Source: an uncultured Clostridium sp. (GTDB taxonomy: Bacteria > Bacillota > Clostridia > TANB77 > CAG-508). From it: a stretch of DNA of 54,216 bases. Below, one piece after another: positions 35,559 to 44,327 of this stretch (the first letter of the stretch is position 1; every line of letters starts with the position of its first letter). The DNA lies in assembly GCA_948471055.1 (NCBI GenBank), contig CAOKQZ010000010.1, forward strand, positions 1-54,216, given 5' to 3'. The notes beneath the pieces were generated by a model. It saw only the letters and a program-made list of their open reading frames with translations. It was not told the origin of the DNA and did not search any database. Both the position numbers and the translations under genes were made by a program.

Positions 35559-38279
35559 TTGGAGAAAAATTGGTTTTCAAAAACAGTGACGGAAACAGTA
35601 GAAGAATTGCAAACAGATTTAAAACAAGGTTTAACACAAAAGCAAGTACAGGAAAAACAGGGGGAATATGGATTAAATGAATTAAAAGCCAAAAAGAAGA
35701 AATCCTTATTCCAAAAATTTTTAGAACAATTTAAAGACTTTACAATTATCGTTTTAATTGTAGCAGCCATTGTATCTGGTATTGTTGGAGTATCTGAAGG
35801 AGAAGGAATTACGGATACCATCATTATTTTAATTGTAGTCATTTTAAATGCGATTATTGGAGTGGCACAAGAGTCAAAAGCAGAAAAGTCGTTAGAAGCT
35901 TTGCAAAAATTAAGCGACCATGCCTCGAAAGTCATTCGAGATGGAAAAATGGAGGTTATTGCTTCGAAACTACTAGTACCAGGAGATATTGTGGTACTAG
36001 AAACTGGTGATTTTATTCCAGCAGATTTGAGAATTATTGAAGCAGTCAACTTAAAATCCCAAGAATCAGCCTTAACGGGAGAATCGGTTCCAGTGGAAAA
36101 ACAGACAAACGAAATAAAAGAAGAAAAGATAGGAATTGGAGATAGAACCAATATGTTATTTTCTTCTAGCTTAATTACCTATGGAAGAGGAAAAGGAATT
36201 GTTGTTGAAACCGGAATGAACACTGAAGTAGGAAAAATTGCAGGTATGTTAGATAGCGCCGAAGAAACCACGACTCCATTACAAGAAAAACTAAATAGTT
36301 TAGGAAAAACGTTAGGAATTGCCGCATTAGTGATTTGTGCTGTTATTTTTGGAATCGGACTTTTCTATGGAAAAGAACCAATCCATATGTTTATGACAGC
36401 CGTTAGCCTAGCAGTGGCAGCCATTCCAGAGGGATTGGTTGCTGTATCGACCATTGTTCTTGCCATTGGAGTACAAAGAATGGTAAAGAAAAATGCGATT
36501 GTTAAAAAACTGCCAGCAGTAGAAACTTTGGGTAGTGCAACCGTAATCTGTTCCGACAAAACTGGAACTCTAACACAAAATAAGATGACCGTAAAAAAAG
36601 TATATTATAATAATACCATACTAAATTTAGAAGATATTAGTGAGGTAAAAGAAGAAGCAAAAATATTAGTGCTTGCAAGCATGCTTTGTAATGATACCAA
36701 AGTAGATAAAGATTTAAGCCTAAAAGGAGACCCAACAGAAACTGCCTTAGTAGATATGGCATTTAAACTACAATTTGAACCAAGTGTATTTGAACAAATG
36801 CCACGTGTAGAAGAAATTCCATTTGACTCAGACCGAAAATTAATGACTACAGTGCATAAAGTGAATGAAAAATATTTGGTATACACCAAAGGGGGAGTAG
36901 ATGAGTTATTATCGTGTTCATCAAAATATCAAATAAATGGAGAAATTAAGGAAGATTTAGAGAATTTCAAACCACAAATTCAAGCGAACAATAAGAAAAT
37001 GGCAAAAGATGCCCTAAGAGTATTAGCAGTTGGTTATAAAGAATTAGACCATATGCCACAAAAGGAAGAAATGAAAACGATGGAAAAAGACCTCATTTTT
37101 GTGGGAATGGTAGGAATGATAGACCCTCCACGTGAGGAAGCAAGAGTTGCTGTAGAGAAATGTAAAACAGCAGGAATAAAAACCGTTATGATAACAGGAG
37201 ACCACAAGATTACAGCTATTGCTATAGCAAAAGCATTGGGGATACTAGAAAAAGAAGAAGAGGCAATAACCGGAGCCGAATTAGAAGAAATGACAGACGA
37301 GGAATTAACCAAAAACATTCGAAATTATTCAGTGTATGCGAGAGTATCGCCAGAACACAAAGTACGTATTGTAAAAGCATGGAAAGCTAGAGGAGAAATT
37401 GTTGCCATGACAGGAGATGGCGTAAATGATGCACCAGCTCTAAAAACAGCAGACATTGGTTGTGCCATGGGAATGGTAGGAACCGATGTAGCAAAAGAAG
37501 CAGCAGACGTTATTTTAACCGATGACAATTTTGCAACTGTCGTATCTGCTGTAGAAGAAGGAAGACGTATTTATGATAATATCCTAAAAGCAATTCAATA
37601 TTTATTATCTAGCAATGTAGGAGAAATTATTGTACTATTTGTAGCAATTCTACTAACACCACTTCTAGCAAAATGGTTTGGAATTACCAATATAAGTGCC
37701 CTAGAACCACTACTTCCAATCCATATTCTATGGATTAATCTAGTAACCGATGCCCTTCCAGCACTAGCGCTAGCCTTTGACCCGGCGAATGGAGACATCA
37801 TGAACCGTAAACCAAAAGATACGAAAAAAGGGATTTTTACCAAAGGTATGGTATGGAGAGCGATTTACCAAGGAATTATGATAGGAACCCTAACGTTAAT
37901 TGCCTTTTGTATTGGGCTTGCAACACCAAATATACAAGGAACACCAGAATACGTAGAACATGTAAAAATAGAGATTGGTCAAACCATGGCATTTTCAGTA
38001 TTAGCCTTATCGCAATTAGTTCATGTGTTTAATATAAGAGATAATAAACATTCGATTTTTAAAACAAAACCATTTAATAATACGAAACTAATTCTAGCAA
38101 TTGCGGTATCGGCAATGCTTATGATAACCATTTTACTAATCCCAGCACTAAGAACGATATTTAGCATTTGGGCATTACCTGTCGAAAATATCATAGAAGT
38201 AGTGTGTTTGGTATTTGCCCCAATTGTAATTGTGGAAATATTTAAACTGTTAAGAATTAATACAGCAAAAGAAGAATAA
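35559..38279 (+). CDS. P-type cation-transporting ATPase (Ca2+/Mn2+ type)
   Basis: The protein has 906 residues, type IIA/PacL-like layout. The N-terminal cation-ATPase domain is followed by helices M1-M2, the actuator motif [14 protein letters not shown] in M4 ([10 protein letters not shown]), the phosphorylation motif [22 protein letters not shown] in the N-domain, [21 protein letters not shown] and a C-terminal membrane domain with six helices. TTG 35559 is the start, with AGGAGA nine bases upstream. The riboswitch suggests Mn2+ efflux; Ca2+ transport is the alternative. Confidence 0.93.
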   Translation: MEKNWFSKTVTETVEELQTDLKQGLTQKQVQEKQGEYGLNELKAKKKKSLFQKFLEQFKDFTIIVLIVAAIVSGIVGVSEGEGITDTIIILIVVILNAIIGVAQESKAEKSLEALQKLSDHASKVIRDGKMEVIASKLLVPGDIVVLETGDFIPADLRIIEAVNLKSQESALTGESVPVEKQTNEIKEEKIGIGDRTNMLFSSSLITYGRGKGIVVETGMNTEVGKIAGMLDSAEETTTPLQEKLNSLGKTLGIAALVICAVIFGIGLFYGKEPIHMFMTAVSLAVAAIPEGLVAVSTIVLAIGVQRMVKKNAIVKKLPAVETLGSATVICSDKTGTLTQNKMTVKKVYYNNTILNLEDISEVKEEAKILVLASMLCNDTKVDKDLSLKGDPTETALVDMAFKLQFEPSVFEQMPRVEEIPFDSDRKLMTTVHKVNEKYLVYTKGGVDELLSCSSKYQINGEIKEDLENFKPQIQANNKKMAKDALRVLAVGYKELDHMPQKEEMKTMEKDLIFVGMVGMIDPPREEARVAVEKCKTAGIKTVMITGDHKITAIAIAKALGILEKEEEAITGAELEEMTDEELTKNIRNYSVYARVSPEHKVRIVKAWKARGEIVAMTGDGVNDAPALKTADIGCAMGMVGTDVAKEAADVILTDDNFATVVSAVEEGRRIYDNILKAIQYLLSSNVGEIIVLFVAILLTPLLAKWFGITNISALEPLLPIHILWINLVTDALPALALAFDPANGDIMNRKPKDTKKGIFTKGMVWRAIYQGIMIGTLTLIAFCIGLATPNIQGTPEYVEHVKIEIGQTMAFSVLALSQLVHVFNIRDNKHSIFKTKPFNNTKLILAIAVSAMLMITILLIPALRTIFSIWALPVENIIEVVCLVFAPIVIVEIFKLLRINTAKEE

Positions 38280-38283
38280 AAAA

Positions 38284-38327
38284 TTAAAAAGAACGTTATA
38301 TTTTTAGATGATAACGTTCTTTTTAAT
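38284..38327 (+). terminator. Rho-independent terminator after the ATPase
   Basis: TTAAAAAGAACGTTAT pairs with ATAACGTTCTTTTTAA. Confidence 0.88.
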
Positions 38328-38391
38328 ATAAAAATGATTTCATAAATACTGTCATAAAAACGTCACAAAAATTTAATAATCTCCCCAAAAG

Positions 38392-38433
38392 TACACAAAT
38401 TCTTATAATAAGAAGAATTTGTGTATTTTTTTC
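38392..38433 (+). terminator. Second terminator before ftsE
   Basis: TACACAAATTCTT pairs with AAGAATTTGTGTA, followed by a T7 run. No gene lies between it and the previous terminator, so it may attenuate ftsE or end a very short RNA. Confidence 0.75.
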
Positions 38434-38517
38434 TTATTTTGGTATTGCAATAAAACGATTTTACTGGTATTATTAGAGAGGATATATAATCGGACAACTT
38501 TATATAGGAGAAAAAAC

Positions 38518-39205
38518 ATGATTGAATTTAGAAATGTAATGAAAAAGTATGATACAGGAACAGAGGCTGTACATAGTGCCAATTTTACAATCGAAAAAGG
38601 AGAATTTGCTTTTTTAGTAGGCTCATCGGGTTCTCGGAAAATCTACCTTAATTAAGTTAATTCTAAAAGAAGAAGAACCAACTTCTGGTAATATCATTAT
38701 TAACGGAAAAGATACTACTTTCTTAAAGAAGAACCGAGTACCTTATTTACGTAGAAGTATGGGAATTGTGTTTCAAGATTTTAGGTTATTACCCGATAAA
38801 ACCGTATATGAAAATGTTGCGTTTGCTATGTATATTGTAAAAGCATCACCAAGGCATATAAGAAGACAAGTACCTATGGTACTATCACTGGTAGGCCTAA
38901 GTCAAAAAGCAAAAATGTATCCAAATGAATTATCAGGAGGAGAGCAACAAAGAGTGGCACTTGCTCGTGCACTTGTAAATAACCCTTCGATGCTAATTGC
39001 AGACGAGCCAACTGGAAACTTAGACCCAGATACCGCATGGGATATTATGATGTTATTAAATGAAATTAATATGAGAGGAACAACGGTTATTGTTGCAACT
39101 CACGCAAAAGACATTGTAGACCGAATGAAAAAGCGAGTTATTCAGATTGAAAAAGGTAATATCGTAAGAGATGATAAAAAAGGTGGGTATGACAGTGAAA
39201 TATAA
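38518..39205 (+). CDS. ftsE: Cell division ATPase FtsE with one CGG +1 frameshift
   Basis: Skipping the C of CGG at 38635 gives a 228-residue protein, the standard FtsE length. Walker A then reads GSSGSGKSTLIKLI (Gly40). MGIVFQDFRLLPDKTVYENV, LSGGEQQRVALARAL, LIADEPTGNLDPDTAWDIM and VATHAKDIVD follow. Unshifted reading stops at 38655. ATG 38518 has AGGAG upstream. FtsE drives FtsX to activate murein hydrolases. The frameshift is at exactly the same Walker A glycine as in the unrelated exporter ATPase at 10953. Confidence 0.95.
38635..38637 (+). other. CGG +1 frameshift site 11 (TCT CGG A)
   Basis: Skipping the C gives GGA (Gly40) and restores GSGKST. The 18-base context GGTTCTCGGAAAATCTAC is identical to site 1. 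Confidence 0.93.
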
Positions 39206-40103
39206 TGTAGTAAGCTATTTTATAGGTGAAGGAATACGAAATGTATTTAAGAATAAAAAATCAACCATGTCAGCAATAACAGTTATGTTTTTGTGTATGC
39301 TTATTTTTGGTGTATTCTTTATTATCGGAGAAAATATTAACCATATTATGAGTACAGTAGAAGAGGCACAAGGGGTACAAGTTTATTTTAAAGTAGGAAC
39401 AACCGAAGAACGTATTAGTGAAATTGGCGAAGAAATTAAAAAAATTGAAGGAATTAATAGTGTTCAGTTTATTTCCAAAGAGGATGGATTTAACGAATAT
39501 AAAGAGAATTTGAAAAACAATGCAAGTGCTTTAGAAGGAATGTCTAGTGAATTCTTACCAGATTCCTACCGTATTACATTATCGAACCTAGAATTAAATG
39601 AACAAATACAAAGTAAGATTACAGAAATTGTAGGAGAGGACATGCATGCAAATGGAATTCGTAGTAGTAACGAAACCATTGCAACCATTATGAAAATAGG
39701 AAGAGGAATTCGTTATTTTACATTTGCATTATTGGTAATTTTAATTTTGTTTGCGGTTGTTATTATTTCTAATACCATTAAACTTACTGTGCATGCAAGA
39801 AGAAAAGAAATTTCCATTATGAAATATGTAGGAGCAACCAATAGTTTTATTCGTGGACCTTTTATTGTAGAGGGAATTCTAATCGGATTGATTGCAGCAG
39901 GAATTGCTATTTTAATTGTAGGAATGATTTATAATGGAGTGATTCCAAATGCAGAACAATCTGAAGTTATTAAAAAATTAGAAATTACATTTGTTACTTT
40001 TTCCGATATGTTCCGATTACTCATTATGGTGTATTTAATTTTAGGTATGGGAATTGGTGTAATTGGAAGTAGTATATCGATGAGAAAATATTTAGAGGTA
40101 TAA
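39195..40103 (+). CDS. ftsX: Cell division permease FtsX
   Basis: About 302 residues. The N-terminal membrane helix is preceded by EGIRNVFKNKKSTMSAITVM. An extracellular loop (about residues 50-160; VQVYFKVGTTEERISEIGEE) and three C-terminal helices with HARRKEISIMKYVGATNSFIRGPF, the FtsX signature, follow. It overlaps the end of ftsE. GTG 39195 has AGGTGG eight bases upstream; ATG 39189 is the alternative but too close to it. FtsX transmits ATP hydrolysis to a murein hydrolase, here probably the next gene. Confidence 0.93.
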   Translation: MKYNVVSYFIGEGIRNVFKNKKSTMSAITVMFLCMLIFGVFFIIGENINHIMSTVEEAQGVQVYFKVGTTEERISEIGEEIKKIEGINSVQFISKEDGFNEYKENLKNNASALEGMSSEFLPDSYRITLSNLELNEQIQSKITEIVGEDMHANGIRSSNETIATIMKIGRGIRYFTFALLVILILFAVVIISNTIKLTVHARRKEISIMKYVGATNSFIRGPFIVEGILIGLIAAGIAILIVGMIYNGVIPNAEQSEVIKKLEITFVTFSDMFRLLIMVYLILGMGIGVIGSSISMRKYLEV

Positions 40104-40117
40104 AAGGAGGAAAACAG

Positions 40118-41314
40118 ATGAAAAGAAAAATAATAACAATTATGATGATAGTAGTGATGTGTGTAAGTCTAAATGTAAGTATTTTTGCTGCCTCAATGAC
40201 GGATTTACAAAACCAAAAAAATGAAGCAGCAAATGAGATGAAAGATGCTAAAGATCAATTAAAAGATGTAAAAGAAGAAAAGTCTGATGCATTATCTGCG
40301 ATTGAAGAATTGGATGCACAAATATCGGAAAGCCAAGAAGAATTAGACCGATTAAATGCAGAAGTAAAACAATTAGAGGCTTCCATCAAACAAGCTCAAA
40401 CTGAATTAGAGGAAGCTCAGGCAAAACAAGAAGAACAACAAAAAGCCTTAGAAGATAGAATTGTGGCTCAATATACATCAGGTTCTATTTCATATTGGGA
40501 TATTTTATTAAACCCAGAAAGTCCACTAAAATTTCTTTCTAGTTTATTTATGTTTGAAAAAATAGTGGATTATGATAATCAATTAATTGAGTCTATTGAA
40601 AAAGAAAAGCAAACTATTGAGGAAAAGAAAACACAGCTAGATGAACAAAAAACAAAAGTAAAAACAGCAAAGGCAAATGCAGAAAAAGAAAATGTAAAAT
40701 TAAAAAATGCAAAAACAACGAAAAATAGTAAAGTAGCACAATTATCAGCAGAAGAAAAGGCACTACAAGATAAAATAGATGAATACCAAAAAGAAATGGA
40801 TCAAGCAGAAGCAGAAATGAAAAGACTTGCAGCATTAGCCGCAGCCAATAAAAAACCAGGAGCAGTATTTAATGGGCAATTAAGATTCCCATGTCCAGCA
40901 TATTCTAGAATTTCTTCTTACTTTGGTGTTCGTTCTTCACCAGGTGGAGGAGTTGGTTCAAGAAATCATAAAGGATTAGATTTAGCAGGTTCTCATGGAA
41001 TCCCTATTATTGCAGCTGACAGTGGAACCGTTATTAAAGTATCTAATACTTGTTCACACGATTACCCAAAGAAAGTTTCCACCAAATGTAGTTGTGGTGG
41101 AGGATATGGAAATTATTTGATGATTGACCATGGAAATGGATTAGTAACCTTATATGGACACTGTGCATCGATCAATGTTTCGAATGGACAAAAAGTATCA
41201 GCAGGACAACAGATTGCTTCGGTTGGCTCTACTGGATATTCCACAGGAAACCATTTACACTTTGGCGTATTATTAAATGGTACCTATGTAAATCCATTAC
41301 CATATATTACATAG
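40118..41314 (+). CDS. EnvC/PcsB-like murein hydrolase with M23 domain
   Basis: The protein has 398 residues. A signal peptide (about residues 1-25) is followed by two long coiled coils (about 28-110 and 155-240; QSEEELDRLNAEVKQLEAS-like heptads) and an M23 LytM domain (about 255-398). The zinc ligands are in NHKGLDLAGSHGIPI and GNHLHFGV; GQKVSAGQQIASVG is the linking motif. The coiled coil is the part expected to contact FtsX. AAAGGAGGA lies before ATG 40118, 14 bases after ftsX. Unlike the other M23 gene it has no CGG. Confidence 0.92.
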   Translation: MKRKIITIMMIVVMCVSLNVSIFAASMTDLQNQKNEAANEMKDAKDQLKDVKEEKSDALSAIEELDAQISESQEELDRLNAEVKQLEASIKQAQTELEEAQAKQEEQQKALEDRIVAQYTSGSISYWDILLNPESPLKFLSSLFMFEKIVDYDNQLIESIEKEKQTIEEKKTQLDEQKTKVKTAKANAEKENVKLKNAKTTKNSKVAQLSAEEKALQDKIDEYQKEMDQAEAEMKRLAALAAANKKPGAVFNGQLRFPCPAYSRISSYFGVRSSPGGGVGSRNHKGLDLAGSHGIPIIAADSGTVIKVSNTCSHDYPKKVSTKCSCGGGYGNYLMIDHGNGLVTLYGHCASINVSNGQKVSAGQQIASVGSTGYSTGNHLHFGVLLNGTYVNPLPYIT

Positions 41315-41395
41315 TTGTATAAGAACCTGACCTATTTACAGGCAAAGCCTGTGGGAGACGTTCTTAACAAACCTTGTTACTTTCGTAATAAAAAA

Positions 41396-41438
41396 AGAAA
41401 TTAGAACGGAAAATGAAAAATAACGTTCTAATTTCTTC
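41396..41438 (+). terminator. Terminator between hydrolase and ctpA
   Basis: AGAAATTAGAACG pairs with CGTTCTAATTTCT. A smaller ACAGGC-AAA-GCCTGT hairpin lies just upstream at 41338-41352. Confidence 0.8.
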
Positions 41439-41495
41439 TCATTTATTTATAAAATGTAAGAGGAAACAAAAGACTTATGAAAAAGTCTAATTATA

Positions 41496-41523
41496 TTGTG
41501 TGAAATTTTCATGAAATTATACT
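41496..41523 (+). promoter_or_regulatory. Possible ctpA promoter
   Basis: TTGTGT, 16 bases, TATACT. The remaining 175 bases to ctpA form a long leader. Confidence 0.5.
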
Positions 41524-41594
41524 ATAAATTTTAAAATAATAGTATAATAATTAATAGAAATTACAAAAAGAGCTTGAAAACAGCTATGTAAAGC

Positions 41595-41684
41595 TGATTT
41601 ATAAGCAAATCCTTATGAAAAACTTAAATGCGGATACTAGGTTTATAGGTAAATCCTTTATAAAAACCTAAATATAGAATACGA
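41595..41684 (+). repeat. Two imperfect tandem 45-base repeats in the ctpA leader
   Basis: GATTTATAAGCAAATCC and GGTTTATAGGTAAATCC begin units 45 bases apart. Each can fold through TTTATA/TATAAA-like arms. No known riboswitch is recognised. Confidence 0.6.
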
Positions 41685-41698
41685 GGTATGTAAGAAAA

Positions 41699-42904
41699 AT
41701 GAATTCAGAAAAAACACAAAAAATTTATAAAGCTATTATGCTAAGTGTCATTGTTGCGGTGATTACTTTTATTGCAACGACTCTTTTTATGTCGCAATAC
41801 ATGGGAAGTAATATTCGTTATGTTACAACATCTGGTAAAAATAGTGATATTTCATCCACTCTTGCCAGTTTTCGAAAAATTATCGATAAAAAATTTTTAG
41901 GTGAAATTGATGAAAATAAAATGCTACAAGAAACCATTAGAGGATATGTAAAAGGGTTAGATGACCCATATACCGAATATATGACAAAAGAAGAAATGGA
42001 AGAGTTTACCTTAGATGTTATGGGGAATTTTACAGGTATTGGAATTTATTTAACAAAAGATACGACAAAAAATGCTGTAATTGTGATTTCTCCCATAAAG
42101 GATTCTCCTGCCCATAAAGCAGGGATATTGCCAAATGACATTATTTCCAAAGTAGATGGTGTATCCTATACAGGAGAACAATTAAACGAAGCATCAAACA
42201 AAATAAAAGGAGAAGAAGGAACAAAAGTAACTCTTGAAATTATAAGAGGAAACGAAACCCTAACCTTTGAAGTAGAAAGGCAACATATAAAAGTAAACCA
42301 TGTAGAAGGTAAAGTGTTAGAAAATAACATTGGATACATTGAGTTTAATTCCTTTGATGAAGGCTGTAGTAAAGAATTTAAAGAAAAATTAGAAGAATTG
42401 AAAAATCAGAATATTACTTCTCTTATTATAGATATTCGTAACAATGGTGGAGGTTTAGTAGATGAAGCAATAGACATTGCTGATTATATTGTAGACAAAG
42501 GTTCGGATTTACTAATTACCGTGGATAAAAATGAAAAAGAAGAAATCACCAAAGCAAAGGAAAATCCAATCATTAACATGCCAATGGTATTATTAATCAA
42601 CGAAAGCTCAGCAAGTGCATCAGAAATATTAGCAGGAGCGCTAAAAGATAATGGAAAAGTAACCATAGTAGGAGAAAAAAGCTATGGAAAAGGTGTTATT
42701 CAAGAGTTATTAACCCTAAGCGATGGAAGTGGATTAAAAATAACCACAAACGAATACTTTACACCACATAGAAACAAAATTAACAAAGTAGGAATTAGCC
42801 CAGATGTAGAAGTTCATTTAAGTGAAGAAGCAAAAACAAAATTAATACTAGAAGAAAAAGAGGATACCCAATTACAAAAGGCAATTGAAATATTAAAGAA
42901 ATAG
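41699..42904 (+). CDS. ctpA: C-terminal processing serine protease (S41)
   Basis: The protein has 401 residues. A membrane anchor (about residues 13-33) is followed by a PDZ domain (about 110-195; GNFTGIGIYLTKDTTKNAVI, SPAHKAGILPNDIISKVDGV) and the S41 protease domain. The catalytic Ser is in INESSASASEILAGAL (about residue 304) and the Lys in GEKSYGKGVIQ (about 328). The C-terminal SPDVEV motif is present. CtpA-type proteases regulate murein hydrolases or sporulation signals; the neighbour is an FtsX-activated hydrolase. Confidence 0.95.
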   Translation: MNSEKTQKIYKAIMLSVIVAVITFIATTLFMSQYMGSNIRYVTTSGKNSDISSTLASFRKIIDKKFLGEIDENKMLQETIRGYVKGLDDPYTEYMTKEEMEEFTLDVMGNFTGIGIYLTKDTTKNAVIVISPIKDSPAHKAGILPNDIISKVDGVSYTGEQLNEASNKIKGEEGTKVTLEIIRGNETLTFEVERQHIKVNHVEGKVLENNIGYIEFNSFDEGCSKEFKEKLEELKNQNITSLIIDIRNNGGGLVDEAIDIADYIVDKGSDLLITVDKNEKEEITKAKENPIINMPMVLLINESSASASEILAGALKDNGKVTIVGEKSYGKGVIQELLTLSDGSGLKITTNEYFTPHRNKINKVGISPDVEVHLSEEAKTKLILEEKEDTQLQKAIEILKK

Positions 42905-42922
42905 AGAAAAAGTTAAAAAATA

Positions 42923-42994
42923 AAGGTAGGAGTGAAATCTATTTTGTTTGATATTATTGAAATAAGGGCAAAAATAGATTTTATCTCGTACCTT
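42923..42994. repeat. Long imperfect inverted repeat (23-24 base arms)
   Basis: The AAGGTAGGAGTGAAATCTAT arm at 42923 pairs with AAAATAGATTTTATCTCGTA CCTT at 42971 with few mismatches. No T run follows. It lies between ctpA and the tRNA cluster. Confidence 0.6.
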
Positions 42995-43049
42995 AAATTC
43001 CAATGTAATGGTAGCACAAAAAAATTACAAAAAATTTGAGAAATACTAT

Positions 43050-43078
43050 TGACAACTCTGTCAAAATTTAGTATACTA
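43050..43078 (+). promoter_or_regulatory. tRNA operon promoter
   Basis: TTGACA, 17 bases, TATACT, 21 bases before tRNA-Val. Confidence 0.88.
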
Positions 43079-43099
43079 AGCATTGTCGAAAAGATAATT

Positions 43100-43175
43100 G
43101 GTCGCTTAGCTCAGCTGGGAGAGCATCTGCCTTACAAGCAGGGGGTCATAGGTTCGAGCCCTATAGCGACCACCA
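43100..43175 (+). tRNA. tRNA-Val (TAC)
   Basis: Acceptor GGTCGCT pairs with AGCGACC. The anticodon loop CTTACAA has anticodon TAC, the T-arm has GGTTCGAGCC, and CCA is encoded. Confidence 0.96.
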
Positions 43176-43183
43176 TTTTTTAC

Positions 43184-43260
43184 GGCCTGGTAGTTCAGTT
43201 GGTTAGAACGCTAGCCTGTCACGCTAGAGGTCGACGGTTCGAGCCCGTTCCAGGTCGCCA
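43184..43260 (+). tRNA. tRNA-Asp (GTC)
   Basis: Acceptor GGCCTGG pairs with CCAGGTC. The anticodon loop CTGTCAC has anticodon GTC, the T-arm has GGTTCGAGCC, and CCA is encoded. Confidence 0.96.
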
Positions 43261-43272
43261 TTTTTATTATAT

Positions 43273-43348
43273 GCCTCGATAGCTCAGTTGGTAGAGCAAG
43301 GGACTGAAAATCCCTGTGTCACTGGTTCGATTCCCGTTCGAGGCACCA
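43273..43348 (+). tRNA. tRNA-Phe (GAA)
   Basis: Acceptor GCCTCGA pairs with TCGAGGC. The anticodon loop CTGAAAA has anticodon GAA, the T-arm has GGTTCGATTCC, and CCA is encoded. Confidence 0.96.
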
Positions 43349-43382
43349 AGGAAGTAGTTGCAAAATTACTTCCTTTTTTTTC
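43348..43382 (+). terminator. tRNA operon terminator
   Basis: AAGGAAGTA pairs with TACTTCCTT, followed by a T run. Confidence 0.9.
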
Positions 43383-43438
43383 TAGAAAGAAATAATAATG
43401 ATACGACAAAGAGATTAGAAAAATTAAGGAGTAGGAAA

Positions 43439-44212
43439 ATGAAAAAAGGGATAGTAATAATAGGTAGCGTTTTAATTCTAATTATTTTAATAATTATGGG
43501 AATTATGCTATTTCAAGAACCAAAGATAGCGATTCTTGGGTATCATGCTTTTGCTACGAAAGAAGCAAAACAAAATGAATTAAAAGACGATAATTTAAGT
43601 ATGGATATAGGGTATTTCGAGGAGCAATTGAAATATTTGCAAAAACATCATTATAAAACATTAACCTTAGAAGAAGTTTATAACTATTTACAAGGAAAAG
43701 AGAAAATTCCTCGAAAGAGTGTACTAATTACAATGGATGATGGGTATATGTCTAATTATGAGTTAGCCTTCCCATTACTTCAAAAATACAAAATGAATGC
43801 GGTGGTATTTGTGATAGGGCAAAATGTAAAGGCAGGCTATGAAGGTTATATGGATTTAGAAACCATAAAAAAGGCAGAAAGGGAGTATCCTAATATTACA
43901 TTTGCTTCTCATTCTTATGGCTTACATGAACAAGGCGCAATCGATAGAGGAATCGAATCTATAAAAGAAGATTTTGAGAAAATGGAAACGGTAATAAAAA
44001 CAAAGTATTTTGCCTATCCATATGGGAATTATAACGAAGAGGTAATTCAAGTCTTAAAGGAAAATAATTATCAATTAGCTTTTGGGTTTGGACCGGGAAA
44101 AGAACACCGTAAGGTGACGAAACAAGAGGATAACTACAAAATTCCAAGATTAAATATTTCAAACGATATGCCGTTTTGGAAATTTAAACTACGATTGCAA
44201 TTACCATTTTAG
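43439..44212 (+). CDS. Polysaccharide deacetylase (NodB homology domain)
   Basis: About 257 residues. An N-terminal membrane anchor (about residues 5-25) is followed by the carbohydrate esterase 4 fold: GYHAF, LITMDDGYMSNYELAFPLL (catalytic and metal aspartates at about 98-99), TFASHSYGLHEQG (metal histidines) and FAYPYGNYNEE. The enzyme probably removes acetyl groups from peptidoglycan or a surface glycan. ATG 43439 has AAGGAG nine bases upstream. It stands alone between two terminators. Confidence 0.9.
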   Translation: MKKGIVIIGSVLILIILIIMGIMLFQEPKIAILGYHAFATKEAKQNELKDDNLSMDIGYFEEQLKYLQKHHYKTLTLEEVYNYLQGKEKIPRKSVLITMDDGYMSNYELAFPLLQKYKMNAVVFVIGQNVKAGYEGYMDLETIKKAEREYPNITFASHSYGLHEQGAIDRGIESIKEDFEKMETVIKTKYFAYPYGNYNEEVIQVLKENNYQLAFGFGPGKEHRKVTKQEDNYKIPRLNISNDMPFWKFKLRLQLPF

Positions 44213-44252
44213 GATTATTTTTATCTTACATAATTTAAGACGATTGAAACTT

Positions 44253-44293
44253 AAAAAAGTCCCCTAAGGAAATATTCTTAGAGGACTTTTTTA
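44253..44293. terminator. Bidirectional terminator
   Basis: AAAAGTCCCCTAAG pairs with CTTAGAGGACTTTT between convergent genes. Confidence 0.85.
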
Positions 44294-44327
44294 AGTAAAG
44301 AAATGTAGTTTTAATTGTTTACAACAC

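Noticed and set aside
43049..43282. Open frame of 77 codons
   Set aside because: It runs across three tRNA genes and has no homology; it is a chance frame.
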